Assembly (NCBI GenBank): GCA_007922225.1
Contig: ML680055.1
Coordinates: 585,496 to 649,495, forward strand
Direction: 5' to 3'
Length of the DNA: 64,000 nt
From: Emydura subglobosa
Lineage: Eukaryota; Chordata; Testudines; Chelidae
How positions within the stretch are numbered: position 1 is the stretch's first letter; every line of letters begins with the position of its first letter. Under the pieces are notes generated by a model, which ran no database searches, was not told the DNA's origin, and saw nothing but the letters and a program-made list of their open reading frames with translations. Positions 34,143-46,565 of the stretch are shown here, in pieces. A program made the position numbers and the translations under genes.

Positions 34143-36361
34143 TCTCACGCCAGGGCAGTTCATAGCAGAGACTCCCTAACAGCCAGAGGTGCCTCCCTCC
34201 AGCCCATCAGTCAGGGGCCTAGAGGCCCAACCAATGGGCATTAGGTGCCTAAATACCTGCATGCAGCTGGGTCCTCGATACGCACCCTTCCCTGCACTGC
34301 ACTTCCCATCTGCTTGCTGGTTTCTGAGGATCCCTTTCTTAGGTGCCTAACTCTGCGTGCAGTGTGGGGAGCCTGGCTGCCTACCCTGGGGATGAAGCAG
34401 GTCCCTTGTGGATCTAGCCCCAACGGCTTTACAATCAAGCCAGTCCACTGAGGTGAAGGGGCGGATTATTAACCCTTAGAGGTCACCAACAGGGAAACAA
34501 CCTTCAGATCCACAGCACAGTCGCGCCACTTATCCGGTGTCGGTAGTAGGTTGTTAGCATTTCTGTTGACTGGCCACTAGAGGGGCCTGAGATTCACAGT
34601 TGGCTGCTGTGAGACAGCTGAGCCCACTGAGACGCAGGAATCCTGGGTTCAAGTCTAGGTTCTGGAGGAGAATATGGTCTAGCGGCATGAGACCGTTCTG
34701 AGCCTGACGCTAGCTCCTTCTGCTTCTGTTCACACATCCCCACCCGAGCTGCTGTCCTGGATGTTCTGCTCTTCACCCCCCGCATTCAAATCCAGCTGCT
34801 TCCTCCTCCTCCCCACTGGCTGGGCACTAACAAGGCGGAGGCCTTGACAGCCCATGAAATACAGCCTTCCTACGCTCAGTTCCAGGGCTCCATGCCTCCA
34901 TGGCTGCCAGGAAGAACAACTGCAGGGATACGCAGCTGAGCCACTGCAGCCTGAGGTGGAACTCAGTTGCTCTGTGGGGTGGAACATGCTCAGCTCAGCT
35001 GGCGTGGAGCAGACGTGTGAGGATGCAGGGTGCCTGGAGAATAACACTGCCATCCTACCAACCCTGCGCATGGCAACGTTTATGCCCCTTTGTGCACCTA
35101 GCCTTAGAGTTCCAGTGCAATGGACTAGAAGATAGTGGATGGTCTCTGCTTCGAAGAGTCCCAGGTCAGAAGTATTGAGGGGCTGCAGTACAGGAATGAG
35201 ATGCATCAGCAGCTCTGTGGAAGGGGCCCAGGAAGGAAATAACGGGGGTGCATTGATGGAGCAAGCAGCATTTCTTCCACTAAAATATCCTGGGCCAGAT
35301 TTAAAGATGTGTGTGTGCCCTTGTATGGTTGTGCAACTCTTGCTGCACATAAACCTTGATTTACACAGGCACACGCTTGTATTACGTCAGCAAATCAAGA
35401 TGAATACATCTGTAAGTTGGGCATTCAATTCTGCTCCTGCCTCTCTGGAAATCTGGGCCTAATTTTAGAAAACAAAACAATGAGATGTGTAATTCTGAAA
35501 TAAAAAAATAATTCAGGATCATGAGCTGCACTGACAGATCCCACTGCTCAGCCCTCATGTCCTCTGCCCTGGAACCTCTTCTGGTCTTTCCGTTCCATAT
35601 AATTTTCACCCAGACCTGGAAAAAGCAGGACCTGGAGTCTTCAGGCCAATATTCATGTTCCTCACACACAGGCGTCTGCATTGCTCTAAAATTAGATAAC
35701 GTGTCTTTCACCAAGAGGCTCCAGCAGGCAGGGCCCTATAGCATTAGGGACAGTACAAAACTCACAGCGCCTGCCCCAAAGAGCTCTCGGGCTAATCGCC
35801 AGAGGAGCTGAAAGCGGGCGCAGAAAAGGGCTGGACGTGTTCTAGAACAAACAGCTGGTCAGGAGCAAAACTGGGACTAACACACAGGGCCACTGAAAAC
35901 CAGTCCCATGCCCAATCCACGTGCCTTCACTGGAAATGGCTCCAGCATTAACACCCTCTGGCTCGCCTTTCAGACCCCTGCAAGCCACTGTTTCTTCCAC
36001 AGTAGAGCTGAACATATATGAAGTAGGCTCAAGCACCGAGATGGAAGCCAAGGACAAGGAGAGATGCCCACCAGAAGCCATTTGCCTTGTATAATAAGAA
36101 CCTGAATGAATCCACTAATTTAGCCAATGCCATATATATTCCCATAACTCAGACTATGAGGATCTTGCTGTTAGCCATTTACATGTACGCAGACATGTCT
36201 ATTATAGAACATTCTTCTAACAACCCCCTTCCTGTAATGGAAACTGAATACGTTTGTTTAATACAGTCTTTTAAGTTACTAGTCAGCTTCTCCTGCACCT
36301 GCTTTCTGTGGGTTTATTTGGAGTCCCTTATGTTGCTCTTTGACACAGGAGATTGCTATGG
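34143..36361. other. spacer, no gene seen
   Basis: The 214-codon minus-strand frame at 34730-35374 overlaps plus-strand frames, has no domain, and lacks splice context. Not called. Confidence 0.45.
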
Positions 36362-37155
36362 TGCCAGGCCAGAAGGGACCATTATAATCATCTAGTCTGA
36401 GCTCCTGCATGGCATCGTAGGAGGGGAAGGGATCTTGAGAGGTCATCGAGTCCAGTCCCCTGCACTTAGGGCAGGGCCAAGCATTATCTGAACCATCCCT
36501 GACAGGTGTTTGTCTAACCTGCTCTTAAAAATCTCCAATGACGGAGATTCCACAACCTCCCTAGGCAATTCATTCCAGTGCTTAACTACCCTGACAGTTA
36601 GGAAATTTTTCCTAACGTCCAAACTAAACTGCCTTTGCTGCAATTTAAGTCCATTGCTTCTTGTCCTATCCCCAGAGGTCAAGGAGAACAAATTTCTCCC
36701 TCCTCTTTGTAACAATCTTTTATGTACTTGAAAACTGCTATCATGTCCCCTTCAGTCTCCTCTTCTCCAGACTAAACAAATGCAATTCTTTCAATCTTCC
36801 TTCATAGGTCATGTTTTCTAGACCTTTAATCATTTTGTTGCTCTTCTCTGGACTTTCTCCAATTTGTCCATATCTTTCCTGAAATGTGGCACCCAGAACT
36901 GGACACAATATGCCAGTTGAGGCCTGATCAGTGCAGGGTAGAGTGGAAGAATTACTTCTCATGTCTTGCTTTACAACACTGCTGCTAATACAGCTCAAAA
37001 TGCTGTTTGCTTTTTCTGCAACAATGTTACACTGCTGACTCATATTTAGCTTGTGATCCACTCTGACCCCAGATTCCTTTCCGCAGTACTCCTTCCTATG
37101 CAGTCTTTTCCCATCTTGTATGTGTGCAACCGATTATTCCTTCCCAAGTGGCATA
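36362..37155 (-). mobile_element. CR1 LINE 3' part (two tails in tandem)
   Basis: A short reversed tail ('ccagaagggaccattataat', 36368-36418) directly precedes a second, longer CR1 (36420-37155). The longer copy includes '[20 protein letters not shown]' and '[23 protein letters not shown]' in minus-strand frames. Confidence 0.88.
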
Positions 37156-37254
37156 ACCCAGGCCAGAGAATTTCACCCTGTTCTGTCCATAGCAAGCCCA
37201 TTCTCTGGCATTGCCTTTAAAAATGCATGAGGGTTGCTACTAGGAGAACTCATT

Positions 37255-37915
37255 TCATAGTTATTGCCACATAATCACATGCTTTTATGGAAAATCTGGC
37301 TTGTCAAACTAACCTGATTTCATTCTTTGATGAGATTACAAATTTGGTGGATAAAGGTAACTGAGTAGATGTAATATACTTACACTTTTTAAGGCATCTG
37401 AGTCTGATTAAAATATTAGCACTACACAACATCAATAAAGCACACATTAAGTGGATTAGGACCTGGCTAATTGACAGCATTCAAAATGTAGCTGTCAATG
37501 GGGAATCATCATCAAAGAGGCCTAACAGCATTCAACATTTTCACCAATGATCTGGACGTAAATATGAAATCATGGCTGATAAATGTTGTGAATGACGCAA
37601 AGATTGGCAGAGTGGTCAATAATGATGAGGCCAGGACAGTCACACAGAGCTATCGGAGTCGCTTGGCCGGATGAGGATATTTAAACAAAATGCATGTTAA
37701 TACAGCCAAGTGTAAAGTTATAATCTAGCCAAAGAAAGGTGGCTCACGCCTACAGAATGGGGGTCTGCAGCCCAGAAAGCCGGGACTCTGAAAAGTGTTT
37801 AGGGCTCAGAGCGGACAAATTGAACGTGAGCTCGCAGTGTGAGGATGTGGGAACACGGCGAGTGGCATTCTTGGCTATATACACAGTGACGTAGTGAGCA
37901 GGAGCAGGGAGTGAA
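37255..37915 (+). mobile_element. CR1 LINE RT fragment
   Basis: Forward decayed reading 'FMENLACQTNLI', then 'FDEITNLVDK', 'FTNDLD', and at 37860-37910 'AFLGYIHSDVVSRSRE'. It lies head-to-head with the minus-strand copy before it. Confidence 0.8.
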
Positions 37916-40900
37916 TTTTCCTTCCAAGGAGCTGCTACTGTGCATGGTGCTTGCGTTGGTAATTTCACCGCCAGGTTGATTTCCAAGTGATGTTCTCCAT
38001 ATGGGCCATTTTGAGTATTTGTCCCTTTGGCTAAGGCTGGGCCTGTCTCTTGCATTGTCTAGCACTGCCTCATCTGCCACCTGCAAAGCTTACCTGTCCT
38101 CCACTCCCACTGAGCACAGAGACACTGGTGGTGTTTCAGTTATTGGAAAATCTAGTTTGTGATGCTTGCCCTTGCATGGACATGGCAATGTGTGTCTCCT
38201 CCAAGGCAGGGCACTAACTGGCCTCTGTTGAAATTGTAGCTGGGAGTTGCTGTCGGTAGTTTGGGGAATTTATCTTGTACAATTTGCAGTGAGCCGTACA
38301 GCTCATTATGGTGCAGGCAGAGCCTCTCTCTTAGTTGGGGGCCTGGGCGATGCTAGACAATTTAGATGTGCAAGACACTTTTTTCCTTTGTGTTTCATAG
38401 CCATCGCACAGTGGGTGGTGGCTCAGAAAAACGCCTCCAAGGATGTGCCCTTGTCACTCCCCATCCAGTGTACGTTACAGGGCTGCTTCCATCACCCTTT
38501 ACAAAATGATTTCTCTTCTTGCACTAAATACCTGTAGCAGCATGTGCTGGGCATTTGCCTTTTTCCTGTTTTTATTTTCCCCACAAAACATGCTTTGGTG
38601 GCCCTTCTTTGCAGACTGCTTCACTGTGTTTGCCTTTATTTTATGTGTGGGGAATAGCTTCCTCTATTTCTCCCGCTTTTCATTTCTGTAGCTGTTTCTT
38701 TGCTTGCTCACTGCTGTGGTGGATACCAACATCCTGCTGAAATTCCAACGCTGCCTGCTGCGACATATTCGTATGGATTCTTTGAATGAAAGCTGAGCTT
38801 TTCATAATCGCTTGATTTCAGCACAGAGGCTTTAAGAAAAAAACACCAAATGTTGTGACACACTAACGTTGGTAACACTGAAACACTGTACATCAGGCAA
38901 CGCGCGTGTTCTTCTGACCGTGTATTCAGAGCTGCACATTAGGCATTCCACACTGGAATCTATTTGCATGGCATAACAAATATTGAACCTCCCAACTATA
39001 GCCATTGCAACATCTTCTGTAGGGTCAGTGGGGAGCTGTCCTGGTGCTAAACCTGGGGGGTTACACCAGGAAGTGGTTGCAAGGACACTGTTGTCTGGTT
39101 TCTGGGACCAGGGATTATGGATCATTTCCAACCTAGATACACTGTGCTGTGGGGTGGAGCCAGAAATATTTGGAGCTTCCCAACCACAGTGGGGAGAGAC
39201 AGAGGAGCCAGCCAACAGGTCACCCCGACCCAGATTTGCACCCAGCTGTTAACACGGTGCTTGGAAAACGCTCTGGGTGGCTGGTGTCCGTGGAGGGGGA
39301 TGTGGTATGATGCCGTGGAGGATGCCGTGCAGTAGGCCCAGCAGCTGTCTCTGCAATGGCTCGTCGCTCTCTCAGTGGCAGGGGAGGATTTTAGCACGTG
39401 AGAAGCAGTAGACAGAGGCCCGCTCACTGCTGCACCAACATGGAGCATTACGCTGGGTCCCTGCTCCCCACAGTCCAGCCCTGCACACCTGGAACCCCAC
39501 GCTGCTGTTATTGTGCGGGCGGGGGGGCAGTATCTGGGCACTGGGTGTAAGCAGGGGGTTTCTGGTGCACCAGATGGACACATGGGCAGGCACAATGACA
39601 CGAAGAAGCAGACTGAGCCGGCTGGTGACCCGGCCTATCCCACGGTGTCTGGTCTCACACGGTGCCCAAGGCAGGATGGTCAGATAACAGTCCAGATGTG
39701 ACCGTAGTTCCTGGTGGGCTGCGCCAGCCAGCACCGACGGGCCCCTAGGGTCCTGCAGAACTGGCCTCTCAGGGCCCAGACTTTGGGGCTCTGCCCCTGA
39801 CTGAGTGTGTCAGGCCTAGGTCCAAGGCACGGTTGTGTTGGTTCCAAGCTACTGGAGCCGAGCACTTGCCAAAACGCTTCTACCTGCTGCAGCAACAGCC
39901 TCCTGCTGTGATAGCTCTGCCGGGGCTGGCCTGGCCCCACTGGCTCTGCCATGCCCTGCCCAGTGAGACCCAGGCCTGCACCAGGGGGCAGCCGAGGGGC
40001 AGGATTTAGGCATTCTAGGGAGTGCCAGGGGAGTGTATTGCTGCTGCCTGTTCCACATCTGGCTCTGACCAGTAGGAGGCAGCTGTGACTAGCCGCACCC
40101 TTGTATTCACACCTGCACACTAGGGCCAGTGCTGGGCTCACCCAGTGTCTCGGTGTGGAAGCAGTTTCCAGCCCAGCATCAGTCGGGATCTTTCTCCAGG
40201 GCCAATGCCCAGTGAGACACACACAGAGCATGACCCTGTCTCAGCAGCTAATCCACACAAATGTACTCCACTGGCCCGCGTTGTGCTCAGCTCTAGTCCT
40301 TTCCTTTACAGCTGCAGCCCTTCGACGCCAGTCTAATCCATCCACGGATCGGCACACATTTGATGCTTAGCTGGGTCAGCTGCTGCCCGCCTGCCAGGGG
40401 TGGATGCTTTGTAGTAGTGGGTGAAGTGATTCCTGCATGTGCACTGGGATGAAAGATTCCATCCCTCCCTATCCCCGCTCCCCTATAAGGTAGTTCCCAC
40501 CAGCGGCTGCTGCTTCACTCTGCACCTTTCCCTCAGGGGCTCCTCTCTATCAGTCCCCCCAACCCAAAAGGGGGCAAGTGCAGTGCTGACCCCGGCCCCA
40601 GCACACAGCTGATGGGTTGAGGGGCGGGGCTGCACCACTGGGCATGCTCCGGGAGGGAACCTGCAGCCCAGCTCTATTGGTGCCCACAGCTAGATCCATC
40701 GGGCAACCCCAGCTCACCGGGTAGTTGAATGACTCAGATCCATAAGTCCCAGTCCCTAGTGAGGATGCCTGGGTCTGTCCCAGCTCTGGCACGGATTGGT
40801 ACTGTTTGCACTCCAGCAGCACCTCACCCCATCAGCCAATAGCCTAACCCAAGTGCACTGGGAACCGTGCAGACGCCTCGCAAGAGATTGTCTGCATCCA

Positions 40901-41351
40901 GGCTTACTGTCAAACCGGCCTGGCCCCAGGTCACACGGCGCAGCAATAACAGAGCAGGGGAGGAGAAGCAAGGTTTCCTGCATGCTCAGCCAGCACCCTG
41001 ACCGCTGAACCAGGCTGCTTCTGCTGACCCTTGTGCCAGCATGTGAGTGAATTCACCTGCGTGTGCCGGCTGGCAGGACTGTGAGGCTGAATTCATTGTA
41101 CCTGGCCCATTTCAGCCGTGGGAGCTGCCAGCACTTCCCAGAGCTATGCTAGTAATTAGGACACTTGTCCTGGTTGTACATTTTCCACCTCTCGGAAACG
41201 TACAGTGAGTTTAATAAAAGTTTCGTGAGTTCCTGGAGGCGTCACATGGGGCAGCTCAGTTCCTGGGCAGGGGAGAGGGGATTCCAGCTGGATTTCGCCC
41301 TGCAGTGGCATCAATTCACACGTGCCCCTACATGTTGTCTGTTCCCCCCAG
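37916..41351. other. intron sequence upstream of WNT3 exon 2, no gene seen
   Basis: Largely repeat-free by eye. Several 60-180 codon frames overlap on both strands (39122-40231) without domains. The relative lack of repeats next to the exon fits conserved flanking intron, but no regulatory element could be identified. Confidence 0.45.
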
Positions 41352-41593
41352 GTCCCTCGCATTAGGCCAGCAATACACCTCGTTGGGGTCCCAGCCCATC
41401 CTGTGTGGCTCCATCCCCGGCCTGGTCCCCAAGCAGCTCCGCTTCTGCCGGAACTACATTGAAATCATGCCCAGCGTGGCCGAGGGGGTGAAGCTGGGGA
41501 TCCAGGAATGTCAGCACCAGTTCCGAGGCCGGCGCTGGAACTGCACCACCATTGATGACAGCCTGGCCATCTTTGGCCCAGTCTTGGATAAAG
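41352..41593 (+). CDS. WNT3: WNT3 exon 2 (internal coding exon of a secreted Wnt ligand)
   Basis: This 242-nt exon encodes the N-terminal part of mature Wnt-3, a secreted lipid-modified glycoprotein that activates Frizzled/LRP5/6 and beta-catenin signalling in axis, limb and neural development. Seen: a pyrimidine-rich acceptor ending in AG at 41350-41351, an open frame from 41353, and a donor GTAAGG at 41594. The exon starts in phase 2 and ends in phase 1, as expected for exon 2 of WNT3/WNT3A. The peptide carries the Wnt N-terminal block SLALGQQYTSLGS, then IPGLVPKQLRFCRNY, IQECQHQFRGRRWNCTT and GPVLDK. It contains four conserved cysteines and the NCT glycosylation site. ALGQQYTS, CGSIPG, NYIEI, GVKLG and IDDS match WNT3 rather than WNT3A. 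The next residue would be split across the exon 2/3 junction. No frameshift or stop is seen. Exons 1 and 3 were not found in the window. Confidence 0.96.
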
Positions 41594-41689
41594 GTAAGGG
41601 ACCAACGCTGCAGCTCAGCTAGACAACACGGCTGCCAGAGTGGGGAGGGAGATTCCTCTCGCCATCTGTATTCCACGACCAGGCAGAGG

Positions 41690-41900
41690 CTGAAATCAGG
41701 CCCTATCATGACAGGTGCCGCACAGACAAAGAGACACAGACCCTGCCCCAAAGCGCTCACAATGAGTGGGAAGGGAGACAAAGGCACAGAAAAGAGAAGG
41801 GACATGCCCAAGGTCACCCAGCAGGTCACTGGCAGAGCCAAGAATTAGACACCAGGTCTCCTGGCTGCCAGTCCAGTGCCCTGTCCACTAGATCCAGTGC
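41690..41900 (-). repeat. MIR SINE just downstream of WNT3 exon 2
   Basis: 'acagaccctgccccaaag', 'gggacatgcccaaggtcacc', 'cactggcagagccaagaatt', 'ccagtgccctgtccactaga' in reversed MIR order, about 100 bp after the donor. Confidence 0.82.
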
Positions 41901-42879
41901 CTCCCAGCAGTTGTAATCCTTCTCAGCACAGCAGCCAGAGTTGCCCCCCGAGCCCACGTCAAGACGCAGACTCGGCAGCTGCATAGGTGCCATCCATTCC
42001 TGACATGCCGTGGAAGGTTTCAGCTGGGCTGGGCTGCAAAGTTTGGCTCTGCTCTGGCAGAAACCGGGGGATCTGCTATTGCAGCCCCTGCCCACACAGA
42101 CCAGGCCCTGCTGCGTGACCTGGCTGGGCTCTGCTCACGACAGCAGCACTCAGAAGACAAGTCCCCACTGCCAGGGAGAGCCTGCCTTGGCGACAGGATC
42201 AGAACAGGCCCCGACGGGAGCGTCTTCGAGGAGGGATGGCTTCTGCCTTGCCACAGGGGCCGGCTCTTCCCACGAAGGCACGCTGCTCTGTTCTCGGCCT
42301 AAGTCCTCTGCCCAGGCATCGGGAGGCGCGGCTGGGCATGGCCATGGGCTTCGGGGGAAGCCCCCTGCCTGTGACCTGGGACGTGCAAAGGAGGGAAGCC
42401 GACATCCCACCTCTACTCTGCAGGCTGGCCCAGGGCTGGAGAGACGCAAGGGGCGGCTGCAGGCTGGCAGGAGCCATGGGGGGGCCTACAGCTGCTGCCT
42501 TGTTTTGCCCAGAGGTGCAGACCCTACTCTACATGCCTCAGGCCCCCTGGGTAGAGGTGGAGCATTGCATGCTGGGAGCAGGAGCACGACAGCCATACTG
42601 CCAGAGCAGTGCTTCTGATCTGGGCTCCCAAGCCTGTCCTCCAGGCAGTGTCTGCCCCAGCCACACACAGCTGCTGCCTGGCACTGCTCACCGGAGTCCC
42701 TGGCCAAAGACCCAGGGCTGCATGACCCCTTCAGAGAAGCTGCTTCTTTACTCTCCCCTCCCTGTTCCAAGACTCCATCTGGGCTGAGCTGAGCCCCTTC
42801 AGGCCTCTGCTAATACTAGGGATGTGAGACACCCCCTACCCATAAAGACTAGCCCTCAGCCTCTGGTTGCTTCTGAGAC
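41901..42879. other. GC-rich intron sequence, no gene seen
   Basis: Two overlapping plus-strand frames of 202 and 183 codons (42010-42787) occupy different phases, have no domain and no matching splice sites. Confidence 0.45.
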
Positions 42880-42985
42880 GATGACTGATCTAGTCACCGA
42901 AGCAGAGGACTAGCAGTCAGGGCTCCTGTGACCCATTCCCAGCTCTGCCACTGGTTTGCTGCACAGCCTTTGAAAAAGTCTCAGA
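42880..42985 (+). repeat. MIR-type SINE fragment
   Basis: 'gaggactagcagtcagggct', 'cattcccagctctgccactg', 'ctgcacagcctttgaaaaag' follow the forward MIR order. Confidence 0.72.
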
Positions 42986-44300
42986 CTCATAGACTTTAAT
43001 GATCCGAAGGGATCATTACAATCATCCAGTCTGACCGCCTGCACAACACAGGCCCCAGAACCTCACCCACCCATTCCTGGAATAGACCCGTAACCTCTGG
43101 CTGAGTTCCTGACATCCTCAAATCATGGTTTAAAGACTTCAAGGTACAGAGAATCCAACAGCAAGTGACCCAGGCCCCATGCTGCAGAGGAAGGTGAAAA
43201 ACCCCCAGGGCTTCTGCCAATCTGCCTGGGGGGAAATTCCTTCTCGACCCCAAATATGGCGATCAGCTAAAGCCTGAGCATGTGGGCAAGATTCAGCAGC
43301 CAGACACCAAGAAAGAATATGCTGCACTAACTCAGAACCCGCCCATCTAATATCCCATCACAGGCCACTGGCATATTTACTGCTAGTGGTCAAAGCTCAG
43401 TCAATTGCCAAATTATACCCATCATTGTCCCATCATACCATCCCTTCCATAAATGTATCAAGCTCAGTATTGAAGCCAGCTAGGTTTCTTGCCCCCACTG
43501 CTCCCCTTGGGAGGCTGGTCCAGAACTTCACTTCCCTGATGGTTAGAAAGCTGAATCTAGTTTCAAGTTTAAACTTCCTGATGACCAGTTTATATCTATT
43601 AGTTCTTGTGTCCACATCGGTGCAGAACTTAAATAATTCCTCTCCCTCCCTGGTATTTATCCCTCTGATGTATTTATAGCCAGCAATCATATCTCCCCGC
43701 AGCCTTCTTTTGGCTGGGCTAAACAAGCCAAGCACTTTGAGACTCCTCTCATAAGGCAGGTTTTCCATTCCGTGGATCATCCTAGTCGCCCTTCTCTGCA
43801 CCTGTTCCAGTTTGAATTCATCTTTCTTAAACATGGGAGACCAGAACTGCAAATAGTACCATTATACAAGGTGCTAGGGAGACCTCATCTCACCTGATAC
43901 ATCCGAGGATCGCATTAGCTTTTTTCGCGGCCACAATACATTGGTGGATCATCCTGTGATCAACCAATACATCCCCAATTAATAACTAATTTATACCAAA
44001 ATGTTTTGTTAATAGTCCCTAAATGCATGACCTAGCACTTCCCACTATTCAATTTCATCCTCTTTTTATTACTCCAGTTTACACTGTCATCCAGCTCTTC
44101 CTGTATGTTATCTTGATCCTTCTCTGTATTGGCAATACCTCCCAACTCTGTGTCCATCTGCAACCTTTATTAGCACATTCCCACATTTTGTGCCAAGGTC
44201 AGTAATAGAAAGGTTAAATAAGATTGGTCCCCAGACCAATCCCTGAGGAACTCCACTAGTAACTTCCCTCCAGCCTGACCGTTCACCTTTCAGTATGACC
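42986..44300 (-). mobile_element. CR1 LINE, RT C-terminal half and 3' end
   Basis: The reversed 3' tail starts at 'catagactttaatgatccg' (42988). The minus-strand frame 43433-43852 gives 'KDEFKLEQVQRRATRMIHGMENLPYE' in blocks up to 'FSFLTIREVKFW'. Upstream RT (44108-44300) shows '[16 protein letters not shown]' and a decayed FADD. Several frameshifts are present. Confidence 0.9.
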
Positions 44301-44314
44301 TGTTGTAGTCCTGT

Positions 44315-44400
44315 CTCCTTCTGGGCCGCAGTTTCCCCATCTGTGGAATGGGGACAGTTAATGCTTCCTGCTCTCACGTACAGGCTGGGCGGCATCAGTA
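44315..44400 (+). repeat. MIR 3' core fragment
   Basis: 'ccgcagtttccccatctgtg' followed by 'gaatggggacagttaatgc' is the forward MIR core. Confidence 0.75.
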
Positions 44401-46069
44401 ATGTTGCGGGAGGCTGATGACTGTGCCAGGGAAGGCCAACGGATTATTGAGAACCAGCTGAGACCGTTGCTGGAGGGCAACCATTGTCTCTGGGCCCCGG
44501 ACACACTCCGGGTCAGACTTTCACAAGCCTCAGCACCTCAACACAGTCCCCAGCACCTAGGCTGCCCTGTATGGAAACTCTGGCATCACTTCTCCCAGCT
44601 ACCCACTGCCAGGAGGCTGGATTTCCTCCTCCCCCGTGCACACTAATTCCACAGGCTCCAGGGTCCCACTCACCCCAGGCAGCCTCAGGCCCCATGCTAG
44701 CAATGCTGGGAGATACCAGACCGCTGGCAGTAGGAGGGCAGTGGGGCCAGGTGCAGTGGAAGGGAGCTGGAGCGAGGGCAACTTGCATCCTGGTGCTTTT
44801 GGCTGAGTGGAGGGGAGCACAGAGCCCATGACGTGAGCTGTGAAAAGGCCAACGGCACCAAGATAACCCCGTGGCTTTTCTCAGCCATGCCACTCACAGT
44901 CATTTGCATCTAAACAGGGGTGTATAGACTGGGATCAGGGGCCCTCTCGATATCAACTCAAGAGACTTAAGAGGAAGGGGAGAGAAAAGAACGAGGGGAG
45001 AGTAAACTAAGCTTATACTGATGAGAAAGAGCTAAGCTTCCCCCCCTACTGTGAGGCAGGGTGAGTGATACGTCCCCGCGCCGCACTCATTTCAAATTGC
45101 TGCACTATTCACACGCCCTTTAGCCATTCTGATCTGGGGGGGTGGGGAGAGCTCTCAATAGGGATTTCCCAGTGACGGCAGGCCAGGGGAACACTGCCCC
45201 GTTGCTACGCGGTGCTCTCGGGGAATGCCAGCTTGCTGTGCCGTGGGGACGCTGGAGGGCGGAAACTTTCTGCATTATGCTGGTAATACAGTGTGACACC
45301 GAGGGAACAATGGCAAATTGAGTGTCCCAGCAGGTAATGGGCCTGGCTGGGAGACAGTCGCAGTGGTGCACTGTCAAGATCTCTCTAATCCGCCCTCCCT
45401 AGCCCCTCCCTGGTTCTGGGAACTTCGCTTGTTCATTTCAGTGCTGGGAAATTTCTCCCCAACTCCTTAGGCAGCTCTAGTGGGGATTTTCAAGTGTATT
45501 CATTTCTATTTCCAGGCCTTCCCCAGCCCTGGGATCTCTTCAGATTCCCCCATCACTCTGCCGGGTTTGTGCATGGCTCCTGCCAATGGGTTGCTAAGGC
45601 TCTGGGGCAAACCTGGCTGTGGTCTAGCATGACTCATTGGTGCCTGGAGCTGCAGAAAGCATGTTAGAGCCAGGGTGCCACTAGCAGAGTTACCATGCAC
45701 TCCCCTAGCTGGACCAGAACAAACTGCTCTCCTGGATGGTGCTGACCCGGCCAAGTTTCCAGCAGTTACTTGTTTGCTGGTAGCTTGTTCTAGCTGTGGG
45801 TCTTGCACTGGTTTCAATGTGACTTGACAAGTAAACGCTATATATTAGGCTTGTGCTCCCAACTTTTCCACCATCAGGATGGATGGAGACGGCTATTAGC
45901 TCTGTCTGACTCTTTCCTGCTTGCTTTTCCCCTTAGAAATATCAGTAATGCCAGGTTTATTCTTCCTTGTTCCAGCTGGAGGTCTCCTTGGATGAGTCCT
46001 GGGCCCAGTGGAGTCTCTCTTGGCCCTGGTGCCCAGGGGCAGGCATGTTAACTGGGGGGGAGGGCAGTA
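44401..46069. other. intron spacer, no gene seen
   Basis: The frame from 44401 begins within the MIR tail and has no donor of note. Other frames overlap on both strands with no domains. Confidence 0.45.
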
Positions 46070-46220
46070 CTGTTATTCCCCAGCTGAAGCAGAGCCACAG
46101 ATGAACTTTGGAGCAAGTGCTAAGTGACTCGCCCAGGCTGGAGCAGAGGAAGAAAATGAACCTGTGTCTCCTGAATCCCGTCCCAGACCAGCCAGCTTAG
46201 CTATTAGGCCATTGTTCCTC
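46070..46220 (-). repeat. MIR-type SINE
   Basis: 'ttattccccagctgaagcag', 'aagtgactcgcccaggctgg', 'gaacctgtgtctcctgaatc' in reversed MIR order. Confidence 0.65.
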
Positions 46221-46277
46221 AGCCGGCGAGTTATGGTTACAAATCATCGCAATACAAGTCCCTGCCCCTCTCTCTCA

Positions 46278-46562
46278 GGCCTGGTCTACACTGCCGGCAA
46301 TATTCAGCGGCGGTTGACGGGCGTTACACAAGGTACCCAGACTTCCGTCGACTTCATAACTCCCGTTTAGCGCTCCGTCTCCACTGCACTGTGCCGCGCC
46401 GATGGGAAATGAGCACCCGTTGACACAGCGCTACGCTTTTTGGGGAGGTAGTTTTATTAGCTCGACATCCGGATTGATTGAGCAGTCTTCACTGCCGCTC
46501 AATTGAACAGAATAAATCAATCTGACAGCGGCGAATTTGCCGCCGTCAGTGTAGACATAGCC
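46278..46562. mobile_element. MITE with clear 16-bp ends, 285 bp
   Basis: Left end GGCCTGGTCTACACTG and reversed right end GGCTATGTCTACACTG agree at 13 of 16 positions. Flanks are TCA on both sides (46275-46277, 46563-46565). The 3-bp duplication and lack of a coding region suggest a Harbinger-type MITE. It is the best-bounded copy of this end type in the window. Confidence 0.8.
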
Positions 46563-46565
46563 TCA

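Larger units (their letters stand above)
1..41351 (+). other. presumed WNT3 intron 1, possibly including 5' flank
   Basis: Everything upstream of exon 2 is non-coding as far as can be seen, and repeats make up much of it. Intron 1 of WNT3 is long in other vertebrates, so the signal-peptide exon may lie outside the window. I found no frame ending in the expected YPIWW followed by a donor, and no obvious CpG-rich promoter. Whether the leftmost part is intron or upstream flank cannot be decided from this sequence. Confidence 0.55.

Noticed and set aside
34730..35374. 214-codon minus-strand open frame.
   Set aside because: Overlaps other frames on the plus strand, has no domain and no splice context; length alone is expected occasionally in GC-rich spacer.
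42010..42787. Two overlapping plus-strand frames of 202 and 183 codons downstream of WNT3 exon 2.
   Set aside because: They run in different phases over the same bases, neither resembles Wnt exon 3, and no acceptor/donor pair of the right phase fits.
44401..44646. Open frame with helix-like text (READDCAREGQRIIENQLRPLLEG) after a decent acceptor-like 'ctcacgtacag'.
   Set aside because: It starts within the tail of a MIR fragment (44315-44400), has no recognised domain or good donor, and does not match any WNT3 exon.
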